Shown here one piece after another: positions 17,286-26,358 of a DNA stretch of 64,000 nucleotides. The stretch is taken from NCBI RefSeq assembly GCF_017873185.1, contig NZ_JAGGJX010000002.1, positions 372,001 through 436,000 on the forward strand, given 5' to 3'. Numbering within the stretch: position 1 is the first letter of the stretch; every line of letters starts with the position of its first letter. The position numbers and the translations under genes are program-made. Below the pieces are notes generated by a model that was not told the DNA's origin, searched no databases, and saw only the letters and a program-made list of their open reading frames with translations. The stretch comes from Metaclostridioides mangenotii. GTDB taxonomy: Bacteria; Bacillota; Clostridia; Peptostreptococcales; Peptostreptococcaceae.

Positions 17286-18524
17286 ATGTTTAACAAGCAG
17301 GTTATTTTAAATAAGGCGAAAGAGTACAATAGCTTCTATCTTTATGATGAAAATATTATATTGGAGTATACACAACGTCTTAAAAATAATTTTCCACAGG
17401 TAGAGTTTTTGTATTCAATAAAAAGTAATTCACATAAACATGTTGTTAAAACAGTATTTTCACAGGGGTTTGGTGCAGATGCAGCTAGTCTTGGGGAGGT
17501 ACAAATAAGCAGTGAACATGGTCTATCAAAGGATGAAATATACTACTCTGCTCCTGGAAAAACTGATTTCGATATAGTAAATTCTATGGAAAAATCAGTT
17601 ATTATAGCTGATAGTTTAACAGAAATAGAGAGAATAGACAAGATTGCTGATGAAAATAATACTGTTGTAGATATAGGTATCAGAATCAATCCTAATTTTA
17701 CATTTTATTCTGATAGCGGTACGCCTTCAAAATTTGGAATAGATGAAGAAGATATTTATAATAACCTTGAGTGGTTAAAAGGTCTTAATGCAGTAAAGAT
17801 TGTTGGAGTACACGTTCACTCACGTAGTCAGGAACTAAATGTTGAAGTAATGAAAGAATACTATAGAAAGGTGTTTGATTTATCATATAGAGTTCAAGAG
17901 AAATTAGGTATTCAACTTAAGTTCATTAATTTAGGCTCAGGGCTAGGGATACCTTATTCTAAACAGGATGAAGAACTGGATACTAGAGAGCTGGGAATAG
18001 AAACTTCAGAGCTGTTGTATGAGTTTAAAGAGAAGCTATCAGGAGCAAAAATTTATATTGAAACAGGTCGTTATGCTGTTTGTAAAAGTGGTGTTTATGC
18101 AACTAAGGTATTAGATATAAAGACTTCTTATGAAAAGAAATTTGTGATTCTTGATAATACACTGAATGGCTTTATAAGACCTTCTCTTGCAAATTTGATA
18201 ACGAGTTACTCAAGAGATGAAAATCCATGTGGAAATGAGCCATTGTTTACACAGAAAAATGCCTTTGAGTTTATTCTATTGAATAATAAAGTAGAAACTA
18301 AACCGGTTGACGAGGTAGAATGTGAAACTGTAACACTAGTTGGAAACCTTTGTACATCTACTGATGTTATTGCGGATAATATAGATTTACCAAAAGTAAA
18401 TGTAGGAGATATTATTGTGGTTACAAATGCTGGGAGTTATGCGGCTGTATTATCACCTATGCAATTTGCTACTATGAATCCACCGAAACAACTATTTTTA
18501 ACTAAAAACGGGGATATTATATAA
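17286..18524 (+). CDS. Fold-type III PLP-dependent decarboxylase (DAP/ornithine decarboxylase-like)
   Basis: The 412-aa enzyme shows the alanine-racemase-like barrel and C-terminal beta domain of DAP/ornithine decarboxylases: the PLP lysine in FLYSIKSNSH, GVHVHSRSQ, the glycine-rich NLGSGLGIPY phosphate loop, ETGRYAV, the active-site cysteine segment LCTSTDVIADN contributed across the dimer, and the terminal NAGSYAAVLSP. It decarboxylates an amino acid or a carrier-bound aminoacyl group; the substrate is not fixed by sequence. It is unlikely to be ordinary LysA because it lies with an exporter rather than lysine genes, and the substrate loop differs. Co-location with the MacAB-like exporter suggests making and exporting an amine-type product, which is inference. 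Confidence 0.85.
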   Translation: MFNKQVILNKAKEYNSFYLYDENIILEYTQRLKNNFPQVEFLYSIKSNSHKHVVKTVFSQGFGADAASLGEVQISSEHGLSKDEIYYSAPGKTDFDIVNSMEKSVIIADSLTEIERIDKIADENNTVVDIGIRINPNFTFYSDSGTPSKFGIDEEDIYNNLEWLKGLNAVKIVGVHVHSRSQELNVEVMKEYYRKVFDLSYRVQEKLGIQLKFINLGSGLGIPYSKQDEELDTRELGIETSELLYEFKEKLSGAKIYIETGRYAVCKSGVYATKVLDIKTSYEKKFVILDNTLNGFIRPSLANLITSYSRDENPCGNEPLFTQKNAFEFILLNNKVETKPVDEVECETVTLVGNLCTSTDVIADNIDLPKVNVGDIIVVTNAGSYAAVLSPMQFATMNPPKQLFLTKNGDII

Positions 18525-18607
18525 AACGGAAATTGAAAGAAACTTGATATAATAAATATATAAATAGAAATATTTTCGACAAAAACAAATGTATAGATTT
18601 TAACGAT

Positions 18608-18653
18608 AATGTATTATAGTATATAGCAATTTACTATAATACATTCTTTTTTT
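18608..18653 (+). terminator. Terminator after the decarboxylase gene
   Basis: AATGTATTATAGTA (18608-18621) pairs perfectly with TACTATAATACATT (18632-18645), followed by CTTTTTTT. Confidence 0.88.
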
Positions 18654-18730
18654 GCTTATTTCGACTTTATATTAACCCAATTTGTTATAATTTAAACGTG
18701 AACTAAATTTAAAAAATGAGGAGGTATGAA

Positions 18731-19666
18731 TTGAACTTATTAAAGAAATATCCCATTCCTATGGCGGGTTTAATACTATCAATTTTTGCTTTAGGAAACC
18801 TGCTTCAATCCTATGGAGATTCAATTAGAAATGTTATTGGAATTATAGGATTTATTTTATATGCGATTTATGTTTTGAAGCTGATAGTGCTTCAAAAGGG
18901 AGTTAAGGAGCAATTAGAAAACCCTTTGATTGGAAGCGTATTTCTTACAATTACTATGGCGACAATGTTATTTGCGACATATATAAAGCCAATTTCACCG
19001 ACAATAGGACTTGCAGTTTGGTGGATTGGAGTCGTAGGGCATCTAGTGCTTATGATTTTATTTAGTAAGAAATTCTTAACTGACTTCTCAATAAAGAAAG
19101 TATTCCCATCTTGGTTTATTGTTTATGTTGGTATTGTTGTTGCAAGTGTAACAGCACCAATGTTTGAACAAATTGCAGTTGGAAAAATTGCATTTTGGTT
19201 CGGTTTTATAACTTATTTAATACTTATTCCAATTATTTTAAAGAGAGTTTGGGTTGTAAAAGAAATGCCAGAACCTACGCTACCTACGATAATTATATTA
19301 GCGGCACCAGGATCGTTGTTATTGGCTGGATATATCAACAGTTTTGATAATAAAAGCATGGCGATTGTATACCTACTTTTTGCTTTCTCAATTGTATTTT
19401 ATCTTATAGCTTTATCTTATTTGCCAAGGTTATTAAAATTGAAATTCTATCCGAGTTTTTCAAGTTTTACGTTCCCTATGGTTATTAGTGCCATTGCAAC
19501 AAAACAACTTAATGGATTTTTAATTAAAGCAGGTAATGAAATAAGTTGGCTTGTATACATTGTTAAAGCACAGGAAATTATAGCGATTTGTTTAGTATTG
19601 TATGTATTTGTTTTATATATGATGAGTTTGATGAAAACTGAAAAAGCAGTGGAAAGCAAGGCATAA
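18731..19666 (+). CDS. TDT-family (TehA/SLAC1-like) transporter
   Basis: I chose TTG 18731 as start because GAGGAGG at 18718-18724 lies six bases before it and inside the frame that would begin at ATG 18716. The product, about 311 aa, is almost wholly hydrophobic with ten predicted helices, opening KYPIPMAGLILSIFALGNL as in tellurite-resistance/dicarboxylate transporters. The family contains anion channels and exporters (TehA, SLAC1, Mae1); the pore-gating Phe cannot be placed with certainty here. A low-complexity A/T-rich spacer of 184 bp separates it from the cysteine-rich redox gene on the same strand. Confidence 0.85.
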   Translation: MNLLKKYPIPMAGLILSIFALGNLLQSYGDSIRNVIGIIGFILYAIYVLKLIVLQKGVKEQLENPLIGSVFLTITMATMLFATYIKPISPTIGLAVWWIGVVGHLVLMILFSKKFLTDFSIKKVFPSWFIVYVGIVVASVTAPMFEQIAVGKIAFWFGFITYLILIPIILKRVWVVKEMPEPTLPTIIILAAPGSLLLAGYINSFDNKSMAIVYLLFAFSIVFYLIALSYLPRLLKLKFYPSFSSFTFPMVISAIATKQLNGFLIKAGNEISWLVYIVKAQEIIAICLVLYVFVLYMMSLMKTEKAVESKA

Positions 19667-19850
19667 ATAGCTCGTATACAAAATACAGGATACAAAATAC
19701 TAAGAATATTTATAAAAACGAAATTAAAATGTAAAGAATATAGATAAAATGAAATAAAGATATAAAGAAATTTATATAGAAAAATAAATATAAAATGATA
19801 TGAAAATATAAAGAAAATACAAAAATAATAGATTATGAGGGGGAAATAAA

Positions 19851-20333
19851 ATGGAAGCAAATGCAGTATGTTCAAAAGATAAATACCTGGAGGAAGTGAA
19901 AAACACTGCCGAGGGATACTTTAAAAGAGGGGAGTTCTTCTGTTCTGAAGCTGTTTTACAAACATTAAACGATGCACTAGGACAACCTTTTAGCCCAGAA
20001 ATAACTAGAATGGCATCAAGTTTTCCAATAGGTTTAGGAAAAGCTCAATGTCTTTGTGGAGCAGTATCTGGTGGAGAAATGGCCCTTGGTATTGTTTACG
20101 GAAGAGTACATGGCGAAGCTATGGACCCTAAGATGTTTGAACTTTCAAAGGATCTTCACGACTTTATAAAAAAAGAGTACGGATCAACATGTTGTAGAGT
20201 AATAACTAAAAAATGGAATGGAGATAACTTTATGTCTCCTGAGAGAAAAGAGCACTGTATAAAAATTACAGGTGAAGTTGCTGAGTGGGTTGCAGATAAA
20301 CTTATCGATGATGGTAAAATGGAAATAAAATAA
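19851..20333 (+). CDS. C_GCAxxG_C_C-family putative redox protein
   Basis: This 160-aa protein carries all elements of the C_GCAxxG_C_C family: FFCSEAVL (Cys31), CLCGAVSGGEMALG, STCCRVIT and EHCIKITGEVAEWVADKL. The regularly placed cysteines probably bind metal or form redox disulfides; members are common in anaerobes with no settled biochemical role. A GGGGG-type site precedes ATG 19851. The long A-rich spacer upstream (19668-19840) lacks a gene. A strong terminator follows at 20348. Confidence 0.9.
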   Translation: MEANAVCSKDKYLEEVKNTAEGYFKRGEFFCSEAVLQTLNDALGQPFSPEITRMASSFPIGLGKAQCLCGAVSGGEMALGIVYGRVHGEAMDPKMFELSKDLHDFIKKEYGSTCCRVITKKWNGDNFMSPERKEHCIKITGEVAEWVADKLIDDGKMEIK

Positions 20334-20347
20334 AGACTTTTGAATTG

Positions 20348-20398
20348 AAACTGCCTTAAATTTTGTTTTATACACAAAATTTAAGGCAGTTTTGTTTT
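20348..20398. terminator. Strong terminator between the redox gene and ybaK
   Basis: Eighteen-base arms AAACTGCCTTAAATTTTG (20348-20365) and its perfect complement (20375-20392) are followed by TGTTTTG. It serves the plus-strand gene and, through its A-rich left flank, possibly the convergent ybaK. Confidence 0.88.
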
Positions 20399-20452
20399 GA
20401 ATAAGATTAAATATAAATATTAATTATACGGGTTCATACACCAATAAATTAT

Positions 20453-20923
20453 TTAATCAGTAATATCTTCTAATTTAAAATTAACAACTTTCTTAAGATC
20501 ATCCAAGCTAAGTTCTACCTGATATCCTATCTTGCCACCGCTCACAATAACTGTATCTAGTTCTTCAGCACTCTTATCTATTACAGTGATTAATGATTTC
20601 TTCATTCCAATAGGAGAACAACCTCCATGAATGTATCCAGTTAAAGCGAGTAAATCTTTTGATTTAATCATGACGATAGATTTTTCGCCCACACTTTGAG
20701 CTGCTTTTTTTAGATTGAGATCTTTTTCAACAGGAACTACAAAAACGTAGTTCTGCTTAGATTTGCCTTGCGTAACCAAGGTTTTAAAAACGTGTTTAGG
20801 ATCTTGTCCTAATACAGTGGCTACTTCTATTCCGCTTATGGCATCAGTATCTGCATATGTGTGGTATTTGTAAGCTATTTTTTTGCCGTCTAATAATCTC
20901 ATAACATTTGTCTTTTGATTCAT
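20453..20923 (-). CDS. ybaK: Cys-tRNA(Pro)/Cys-tRNA(Cys) deacylase YbaK
   Basis: The 156-aa protein fits the YbaK/EbsC editing domain: HTYADTDAISGIEVATVLGQDPKHVFKTLV near the N-terminus, FVVPVEKDLNLKKAAQ, and the characteristic GYIHGGCSPIGMKK near residue 100. It hydrolyses mischarged Cys-tRNA(Pro) in the cytoplasm as a trans-editing factor for prolyl-tRNA synthetase. The length is full for the family. AGGAGG (revcomp of about 20931-20936) precedes the start. It is monocistronic and convergent with the redox gene. Confidence 0.93.
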   Translation of the reverse strand: MNQKTNVMRLLDGKKIAYKYHTYADTDAISGIEVATVLGQDPKHVFKTLVTQGKSKQNYVFVVPVEKDLNLKKAAQSVGEKSIVMIKSKDLLALTGYIHGGCSPIGMKKSLITVIDKSAEELDTVIVSGGKIGYQVELSLDDLKKVVNFKLEDITD

Positions 20924-21270
20924 AATAAATGCCTCCTATATCAAAATTAATTTGATTATATTTCCATTATACACAATATAGACTTAATTTATAAAATAAA
21001 TTCTTTATACAATTGTGAGAATATCGATTGGATATTTACTTATTTACATTTATATAGTGATAACAACGAGGAAAAAGTAGAAATTCAAGCAGGGGAATAT
21101 TTGATAGTCGAAGTTGACGCTCTTTATGATTAATTTAATTAATAAACATTTATAATAAATTATATTCATAAAATTGGAAAAGTTATCTTGAGTAGTTTAT
21201 CATATTAAGGAATTTTAAGACTATTCCCTTAATATAATATAAAGAATTCAGATAATAGGAGGATTTTAAA
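20924..21270. other. Intergenic region upstream of tnaA
   Basis: A start-less open frame on the plus strand (about 20952-21133) ends IQAGEYLIVEVDALYD and looks like the end of a decayed GyrI-like or AraC-effector domain; similarity is by eye only. A near-perfect hairpin ATATTAAGG.AAT/ATTCCCTTAATAT lies at 21202-21236, just upstream of the tnaA ribosome site. I see no tnaC-like leader with a Trp codon close to tnaA. Confidence 0.4.
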
Positions 21271-22656
21271 ATGAGTGTAAAGTATGTGCCAGAACCATTC
21301 AGAATTAAAATGATTGAGACAATCAAGATGTTGTCGAAAGAAGAAAGAGAAGAAAGAATAAGAGAAGCAAAATATAATTTATTCAATTTAAAAGGTGAAG
21401 ACGTTTATATAGATTTACTGACAGATAGTGGAACAAACGCAATGAGTCAAGAACAATGGGCTGGAGTTATGAGGGGTGACGAGGCTTATGCTGGAGCAAA
21501 GAGTTATTACAATCTTATAGAGGCAGGTCAAGATATATTTGGATATAAATTTATACAGCCAGTTCACCAAGGTAGAGCTGCTGAGAAAGTTCTATTTGGA
21601 CTTCTAATGGGTGAAGGAAAATATTCTATATCAAATATGCACTTCGATACAACAAGAGCGCATGTTGAATTAACTGGAGCAAGAGCTATAGACTGTGTAG
21701 TTAAAGAAGCTGGAGATCCAACTTTAAGAGTACCATTCAAAGGAAATATGGATACTGAGAAATTAGAAAGATTAATAGCAAAATATGGAGCTGAAAATGT
21801 AGGTATTGTAATAATGACAATAACTAATAACTCTGCTGGAGGTCAGCCTGTTTCAGTAGAAAATGTAAGAAAAACATCTGAAATATGTAAGAAGAACAAT
21901 ATACCATTGTGTATAGATGCTGCTAGATATGCAGAAAATGCTTATTTTATAAAAAAACGTGAAGAAGGATACCAAGATAAACCTATAAAAGATATAATAG
22001 GAGAAATATTTAGCTATGCTGATATGTTTACTATGAGTGCTAAAAAAGATACTATTGTAAACATGGGTGGATTATTAGGAATAAAAGAAGACGAGGAATT
22101 ATTTCAAGCAGCTAAAGCTCGCACTATTTCATTTGAAGGATTCGTTACATATGGAGGTTTATCAGGACGTGATTTGGAATCCCTTGCGATAGGTTTGTAT
22201 GAAGGTCTGGATGAAAATTATTTAAGATACAGAATAGGTCAAATGGAATACTTAGCAGCTAAACTTGATGATGCAGGAATAGCTTATCAATCACCAGTAG
22301 GTGGACATGGGGTATTCGTAGATGCAAAGGCATTATTGCCTCATATACCTTATAATGAGTACCCAGGTCAAGCACTTGCAGTAGAATTATACAAAGAAGC
22401 AGGAATACGTACTTGTGAAATAGGTTCTTACATGCTTGGTAACGACCCAGATACAGGTGAACAACTTAAATCTGAATTTGAATTCACGAGACTTGCTATA
22501 CCGAGAAGAGTTTATACTCAAGCCCACATAGATGTGATGGCAGATGCTCTTATAGCAATAAAAGAAAGAGCTCACACAGTAAAAGGATACAAAATAACTT
22601 GGGAGCCACCAATTCTTAGACATTTCCAAGCATCTCTTACACCGATAGAAGAATAA
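21271..22656 (+). CDS. tnaA: Tryptophanase (L-tryptophan indole-lyase)
   Basis: The 461-aa PLP enzyme belongs to the tryptophanase/tyrosine phenol-lyase family, with the PLP lysine at Lys259 (TMSAKKD) and [10 protein letters not shown]-type start region ([15 protein letters not shown]). Residues that separate the two activities favour tryptophanase: Asp126 in HFDTT (E. coli TnaA Asp137; Thr in tyrosine phenol-lyase), Ile384 in CEIGS (Arg in the phenol-lyase) and His451 in LRHF (His463 in TnaA; Phe in the phenol-lyase). It splits tryptophan to indole, pyruvate and ammonia, so the organism should be indole-positive. GGAGG precedes the start. A tryptophan permease is not adjacent. Confidence 0.92.
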   Translation: MSVKYVPEPFRIKMIETIKMLSKEEREERIREAKYNLFNLKGEDVYIDLLTDSGTNAMSQEQWAGVMRGDEAYAGAKSYYNLIEAGQDIFGYKFIQPVHQGRAAEKVLFGLLMGEGKYSISNMHFDTTRAHVELTGARAIDCVVKEAGDPTLRVPFKGNMDTEKLERLIAKYGAENVGIVIMTITNNSAGGQPVSVENVRKTSEICKKNNIPLCIDAARYAENAYFIKKREEGYQDKPIKDIIGEIFSYADMFTMSAKKDTIVNMGGLLGIKEDEELFQAAKARTISFEGFVTYGGLSGRDLESLAIGLYEGLDENYLRYRIGQMEYLAAKLDDAGIAYQSPVGGHGVFVDAKALLPHIPYNEYPGQALAVELYKEAGIRTCEIGSYMLGNDPDTGEQLKSEFEFTRLAIPRRVYTQAHIDVMADALIAIKERAHTVKGYKITWEPPILRHFQASLTPIEE

Positions 22657-22838
22657 ATTTTTCGCTTATGAAAATATGATAAACTCTCATAGACTATTAA
22701 ATAAATATTTAAAAGGGATCTTCACAAATAGTTAATTTATAGAATATAGCTATTTGGGAAAATAATATTTATCAACAATAGCATTTGTGTTAAAAAAATA
22801 ATATGTATTTTTTTATATAAAAAGATAGATTATTGAAA

Positions 22839-22885
22839 TGAACCCCCAAAAGTTAGACCTAAAAATCTAATTTTTAGAGGTTCAT
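22839..22885. repeat. Palindromic element resembling collapsed IS3-type ends
   Basis: ATGAACCCCCAAAAGTTAGA (22839-22858) and TCTAATTTTTAGAGGTTCAT (22866-22885) form an imperfect inverted repeat. The CCCCAAAAGTTAGAC string resembles the terminal repeats of many IS3/IS150-group elements, here with almost nothing between the arms. It could equally act as the tnaA terminator (TTTTTG follows). The rest of 22657-23085 has no gene. Confidence 0.45.
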
Positions 22886-23085
22886 TTTTGCGTCTAAATC
22901 TATTCTTATGTGTAAATTTACATATACTATACATACTAAGCATGTCTTCAATGCATCACCCATTTTTTACTATCATTTTACAATCTAATGTTTCTAATAT
23001 ATAATTGTACATAGAGAAATATGTACATATAAGTAGGTAAATGTAAGTAGGTAAGCTAACAAATAAAAGTAAAGAGGTGTGTATA

Positions 23086-23646
23086 ATGGATATTTTAGAG
23101 TGTATCAATAACAAAAGAAGTGGTCGTTCTTATACAGATCAGGAAATAACGGACGAAACATTTAACGAACTATTGAATCTTGGAGTAAAAGCATCTACTG
23201 GATCGAATGAACAGCCCTGGGGTTTTGTAATAATTAAGGACAAAGAAGAAATTGATAAACTAAATGATATAACAAAGAAATATGTAGCTGATAATTTAGA
23301 GAAGTTGCCTTACTTTAAACAGTACGAGTCTTGGTTGCACAATCCTAAGATGAGTTTACTCAATAGGAGCCCCTATTTATTGCTTATATTTGGAAACACA
23401 GATTCTCACTGGCATGTGTATGATTGTACCCTAGCAGCTGGAAATATAATGCTTGCGGCGCATTCTATGGGAATTGGTACGTGTTGGGTTGGGTTCGCTG
23501 AACATGTTTGCAATACTAAAGAATTTAAAGAAAAATATAATGTGCCTGAAAACTATGAATTAGTTACGACTCTTTCAATGGGATATATGAGAAAAGAATT
23601 GGATCCACCGGTTAGAAAAGAACCAAAAGTATTTTATTGTAAATAA
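23086..23646 (+). CDS. Nitroreductase-family protein
   Basis: The start at ATG 23086 follows AGAGG at 23073-23077. The 186-aa product begins DILECINNKRSGRSYTDQEI, with RSGRSY as the FMN-phosphate motif, followed by GVKASTGSNEQPWGFVII, a central AAGNIMLAAHSMGIGTCWVGFA and the C-terminal LSMGYM. It is a homodimeric FMN enzyme of unknown substrate, about 25-30 percent similar in pattern to the 5623-6141 nitroreductase but clearly a different subgroup (longer, with W-H-V-Y-D before the second helix). Monocistronic, followed by a perfect terminator. Confidence 0.9.
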   Translation: MDILECINNKRSGRSYTDQEITDETFNELLNLGVKASTGSNEQPWGFVIIKDKEEIDKLNDITKKYVADNLEKLPYFKQYESWLHNPKMSLLNRSPYLLLIFGNTDSHWHVYDCTLAAGNIMLAAHSMGIGTCWVGFAEHVCNTKEFKEKYNVPENYELVTTLSMGYMRKELDPPVRKEPKVFYCK

Positions 23647-23731
23647 TGATTTAGATGATAGAAGATAGTAGTATTATTAGTGTATATGCAATATAATCAA
23701 TAAAAATTAGATTTTTTAAGTATTTATATAT

Positions 23732-23778
23732 AAGTACCTAAAGTTTTTCAGTAATTATAAACTTTAGGTACTTTTATT
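23732..23778 (+). terminator. Terminator after the nitroreductase gene
   Basis: AAGTACCTAAAGTTT (23732-23746) pairs perfectly with AAACTTTAGGTACTT (23759-23773), followed by TTATTG. Confidence 0.85.
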
Positions 23779-23926
23779 GTTTAATTTAAATTATAAATAT
23801 ATGGGTATATAGTATTTGATAGTATTTGTATTTTAATATAATAATTATTGACAAAGTTCGACTATTTTAATATACTTGAATCGATAATGATATTTAATAT
23901 CAATTACGAAAGGAAAAAGGGATAAA

Positions 23927-24556
23927 ATGAAAAAATGTATATGGATTAATCCAGTAGCAGAAAAGATGTATGGCAACAAATTTGATTCTATAAAAAATGG
24001 ATTAATAGATAGAGATTACATAATTGCTAACTGTGATCCTCAACTTGAATACGTGAGAAATCAGTATATCAAGCACTCGAAATATACTGATAAGACGATC
24101 TTAGACTGTAGATGTCCAGAAGCTATAGACCTTTTAAAGAGAAACGCTATGACTGATCCATTCGATACTCCAAACATAGAGCCAATTCTAATCAGAACAT
24201 CTAGAGTCCTATACGATAAATACATAAAAGAAGATGATGATATATTAATAATAACCTGTCCATGTACACAGCTTAGAGATTTTGCTAAAGATAGACTTAA
24301 AGATAAAAAAAATCTATTTTTCTATACATGGAAGGAGTTTGCTGAGAGTGAAGAAATACTATCATTAGGAAAAATAGAAAGTTCTCCTATACCTCTAGGA
24401 TTTTTTAGGGATTCATTTGAAAATGTAATTGAGATTTCATCTGAAGAGGTAATTATTAAAGAGGTTAGAAAAATAATTGAGGATCCTAAGAGCAAAGTTG
24501 AAGTAGTGGAGATGCTCTACTGTAAAGATGGATGTAATAATGGAGATGGTTTATAA
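23927..24556 (+). CDS. Stand-alone Fe-hydrogenase C-terminal-domain-like protein
   Basis: I do not recognise a named family with certainty. The 209-aa protein shows, in order, DCRCPEAIDLL (about 61-71), RTSRVLYDKYI, IITCPCTQLRDFA (about 106-118), FYTWKEFAE and, at the C-terminus, MLYCKDGCNNGDG. These line up with the H-cluster domain of [FeFe]-hydrogenases: the CCP segment, the PCTAKKFE loop followed by the VLTTREL strand, and the final MxCPGGCxxGGG. The ferredoxin domains are missing and the motifs are altered, so catalysis is doubtful; a metal- or cofactor-sensing or handling role is possible. It abuts the permease gene (stop and start adjacent), forming one operon with an NMT1/SsuA-type ABC importer. 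Confidence 0.6.
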   Translation: MKKCIWINPVAEKMYGNKFDSIKNGLIDRDYIIANCDPQLEYVRNQYIKHSKYTDKTILDCRCPEAIDLLKRNAMTDPFDTPNIEPILIRTSRVLYDKYIKEDDDILIITCPCTQLRDFAKDRLKDKKNLFFYTWKEFAESEEILSLGKIESSPIPLGFFRDSFENVIEISSEEVIIKEVRKIIEDPKSKVEVVEMLYCKDGCNNGDGL

Positions 24557-25342
24557 ATGAAGGAAAATGCTAGAAGACCTATAGGTTTAGAAAAGTTAAG
24601 AGGAATTATAATATTTGTAGTAATACTTATTGCATGGAAGGTAGTAACAGAGATTGGTGTATGGAATAGCTATATACTCCCACCTCCAGAAAAAGTGTTT
24701 AAAACTTTTATAGATATGATAATTGACGGATCAATATTTATCAATATTTATGCGAGTGTGAAGAGAGTAATTGTAGGATTTATTATAAGTGCAATTTTAG
24801 GAATACCTCTTGGAATATTTTTTGGCGTACATAAAAATGCTTATGAATACTTCAAGCCACTTATAAATTTCCTTAGAAATACACCGCCTTTGGCACTTAT
24901 TCCAATGCTTATACTGTGGTTTGGTATAGGAGAAAAATCTAAGATAATAATAATAATTTTAGCATCATTTTTCCCTATATTTACAAATACATTGAAAGGT
25001 ATAAGAGATTGCGACCCAAAGCTGGTTGAAGTCGGCGAGATATTTGAGCTAACAGGCCTACAAATAATATTTAAAATAATTATACCAAATGCGATTTTAG
25101 ATATTGCTATAGGATTAAAGTTAGCCCTAGGTTATAGTTTTAGAGCTATTATAGGAGCTGAACTTGTTGCAGCATCGTCAGGACTTGGATATCTAATATC
25201 AGATGGAAAAGAGATGTCTAAAACTGATGTTGTAATAGTAGGGATAATAGTAATTGGGGTTTTAGGTATATTAACCGATTATATTTTTTCTAAACTGGTT
25301 AAAAAGGTAGGCAAAGGAAAGGCGGTAGAGGCATATGATTAG
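24557..25342 (+). CDS. NitT/TauT-family ABC transporter permease
   Basis: The 261-aa permease has six predicted helices and the binding-protein-dependent transport motif EVGEIFELTGLQIIFKIIIPNAI (EAA-like loop, about residues 155-177). It opens with a short cytoplasmic tail and an LPPPEKVF segment typical of SsuC/TauC permeases. It begins immediately after the hydrogenase-like gene and overlaps the ATPase gene by 8 bp. The substrate could be a sulfonate, a thiamine precursor or another small anion; sequence alone does not decide. Confidence 0.92.
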   Translation: MKENARRPIGLEKLRGIIIFVVILIAWKVVTEIGVWNSYILPPPEKVFKTFIDMIIDGSIFINIYASVKRVIVGFIISAILGIPLGIFFGVHKNAYEYFKPLINFLRNTPPLALIPMLILWFGIGEKSKIIIIILASFFPIFTNTLKGIRDCDPKLVEVGEIFELTGLQIIFKIIIPNAILDIAIGLKLALGYSFRAIIGAELVAASSGLGYLISDGKEMSKTDVVIVGIIVIGVLGILTDYIFSKLVKKVGKGKAVEAYD

Positions 25343-26111
25343 TTCTGGCTATACACTTAAAAATGTATCCAAATACTATAATATCGGCGATAGTAGGCAT
25401 ACTGTTCTAAATGATGTCTCATTAGATATTGATAGCAACGATATAACTGTTATATTGGGAGCTAGTGGATGTGGAAAAACTACACTACTTAGGGTTATAG
25501 CTGGACTAGAGGATATAAGCCACGGAGAAATTAAATTTAAGAAAGATAATAATGAACGCAAACCTAAAGTGGGTTTTGTATTTCAAGAAAGCAGACTTAT
25601 GTATTGGCTAAATGTGAGTGAAAACATTTCATTTCATAATGACAAATCGAATTTTAATTCATACGGTTTTATAAGTAAGTTAATAAAACCTAAAGGAAAA
25701 TTTAGAAATGTAGATGTAGATAAGTATCTTGATATTATGAATTTACAGAAATTTAAGAATTTATATCCAAATGAATTATCCGGCGGGATGGCACAACGAG
25801 TAAGTATAGCTAGAGCTCTTTCTTTTGATCCTGATATCTTGCTAATGGACGAGCCATTTTCTTCACTAGACTACTTTACAAGAATAGACATGCAAAATGA
25901 AGTTATAAGGATACACGAGTCTACTAATAAAGGCGTAATATTTGTAACTCATGATATAGACGAAGCTCTTAAAATTGGTAAAAAAATAGTGGTATTTTCA
26001 AAAGATAAGAAGTTAATAGAGCTCAATATAGATAAAGGTTATGATAGGGATTTGACATCTGAGCACTTTATCGTTTTAAAAAAGGATATATTAAGTCTTT
26101 TAAAAGGATAA
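25335..26111 (+). CDS. NitT/TauT-family ABC transporter ATPase
   Basis: The 258-aa ATPase has Walker A GASGCGKTTL, Q-loop FVFQESRLMYWLNVSEN, signature LSGGMAQRVSIARAL, Walker B ILLMDEPFSSLD and H-loop VTHDIDEAL. The QESRLxxWxxxxxN pattern and GGMxQR signature are typical of SsuB/TauB-type subunits. An insertion of about 20 residues (NFNSYGFISKLIKPKGKFRNVD) separates the Q-loop from the signature and is longer than usual. Confidence 0.93.
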   Translation: MISSGYTLKNVSKYYNIGDSRHTVLNDVSLDIDSNDITVILGASGCGKTTLLRVIAGLEDISHGEIKFKKDNNERKPKVGFVFQESRLMYWLNVSENISFHNDKSNFNSYGFISKLIKPKGKFRNVDVDKYLDIMNLQKFKNLYPNELSGGMAQRVSIARALSFDPDILLMDEPFSSLDYFTRIDMQNEVIRIHESTNKGVIFVTHDIDEALKIGKKIVVFSKDKKLIELNIDKGYDRDLTSEHFIVLKKDILSLLKG

Positions 26112-26158
26112 GCAAAATATAAAGAAAATAGATAAGGCAAGTCAAGATATAAATAAGC

Positions 26159-26271
26159 AACTAGGACAGGAAAATACATAATAGTAACTAGGACAAGGCA
26201 AAATACATAGTAGTAACTAGGACAAGGCAAAATACATAGTGCAACTAGGACAAGTCTAGATACAAAGAAAT
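26159..26271. repeat. Tandem repeat, four copies of about 29 bp
   Basis: Units start at 26159, 26186, 26215 and 26243, each beginning AACTAGGACA and continuing AGGCAAAATACATAGTAGT in the best two copies. They lie between the ATPase and binding-protein genes. Without unique spacers this is not a CRISPR array; it is a slippage-prone minisatellite. Confidence 0.8.
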
Positions 26272-26358
26272 AGATAGGGATAAAACAAAATACAAAGAAG
26301 TAACTAAATAAGAGCGATTTAAATAATAATATAAATACAATAACAAAGGGGTATACAT

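Noticed and set aside
19447-19875. A 142-aa minus-strand frame
   Set aside because: It lies over the end of the TDT gene and low-complexity spacer, is very hydrophobic by base composition, and has no ribosome site.
21271-22656. Tyrosine phenol-lyase instead of tryptophanase
   Set aside because: Residues at the three specificity positions (Asp126, Ile384, His451) are those of tryptophanase.
26159-26271. CRISPR array
   Set aside because: Units abut directly without unique spacers, and no cas genes are present.
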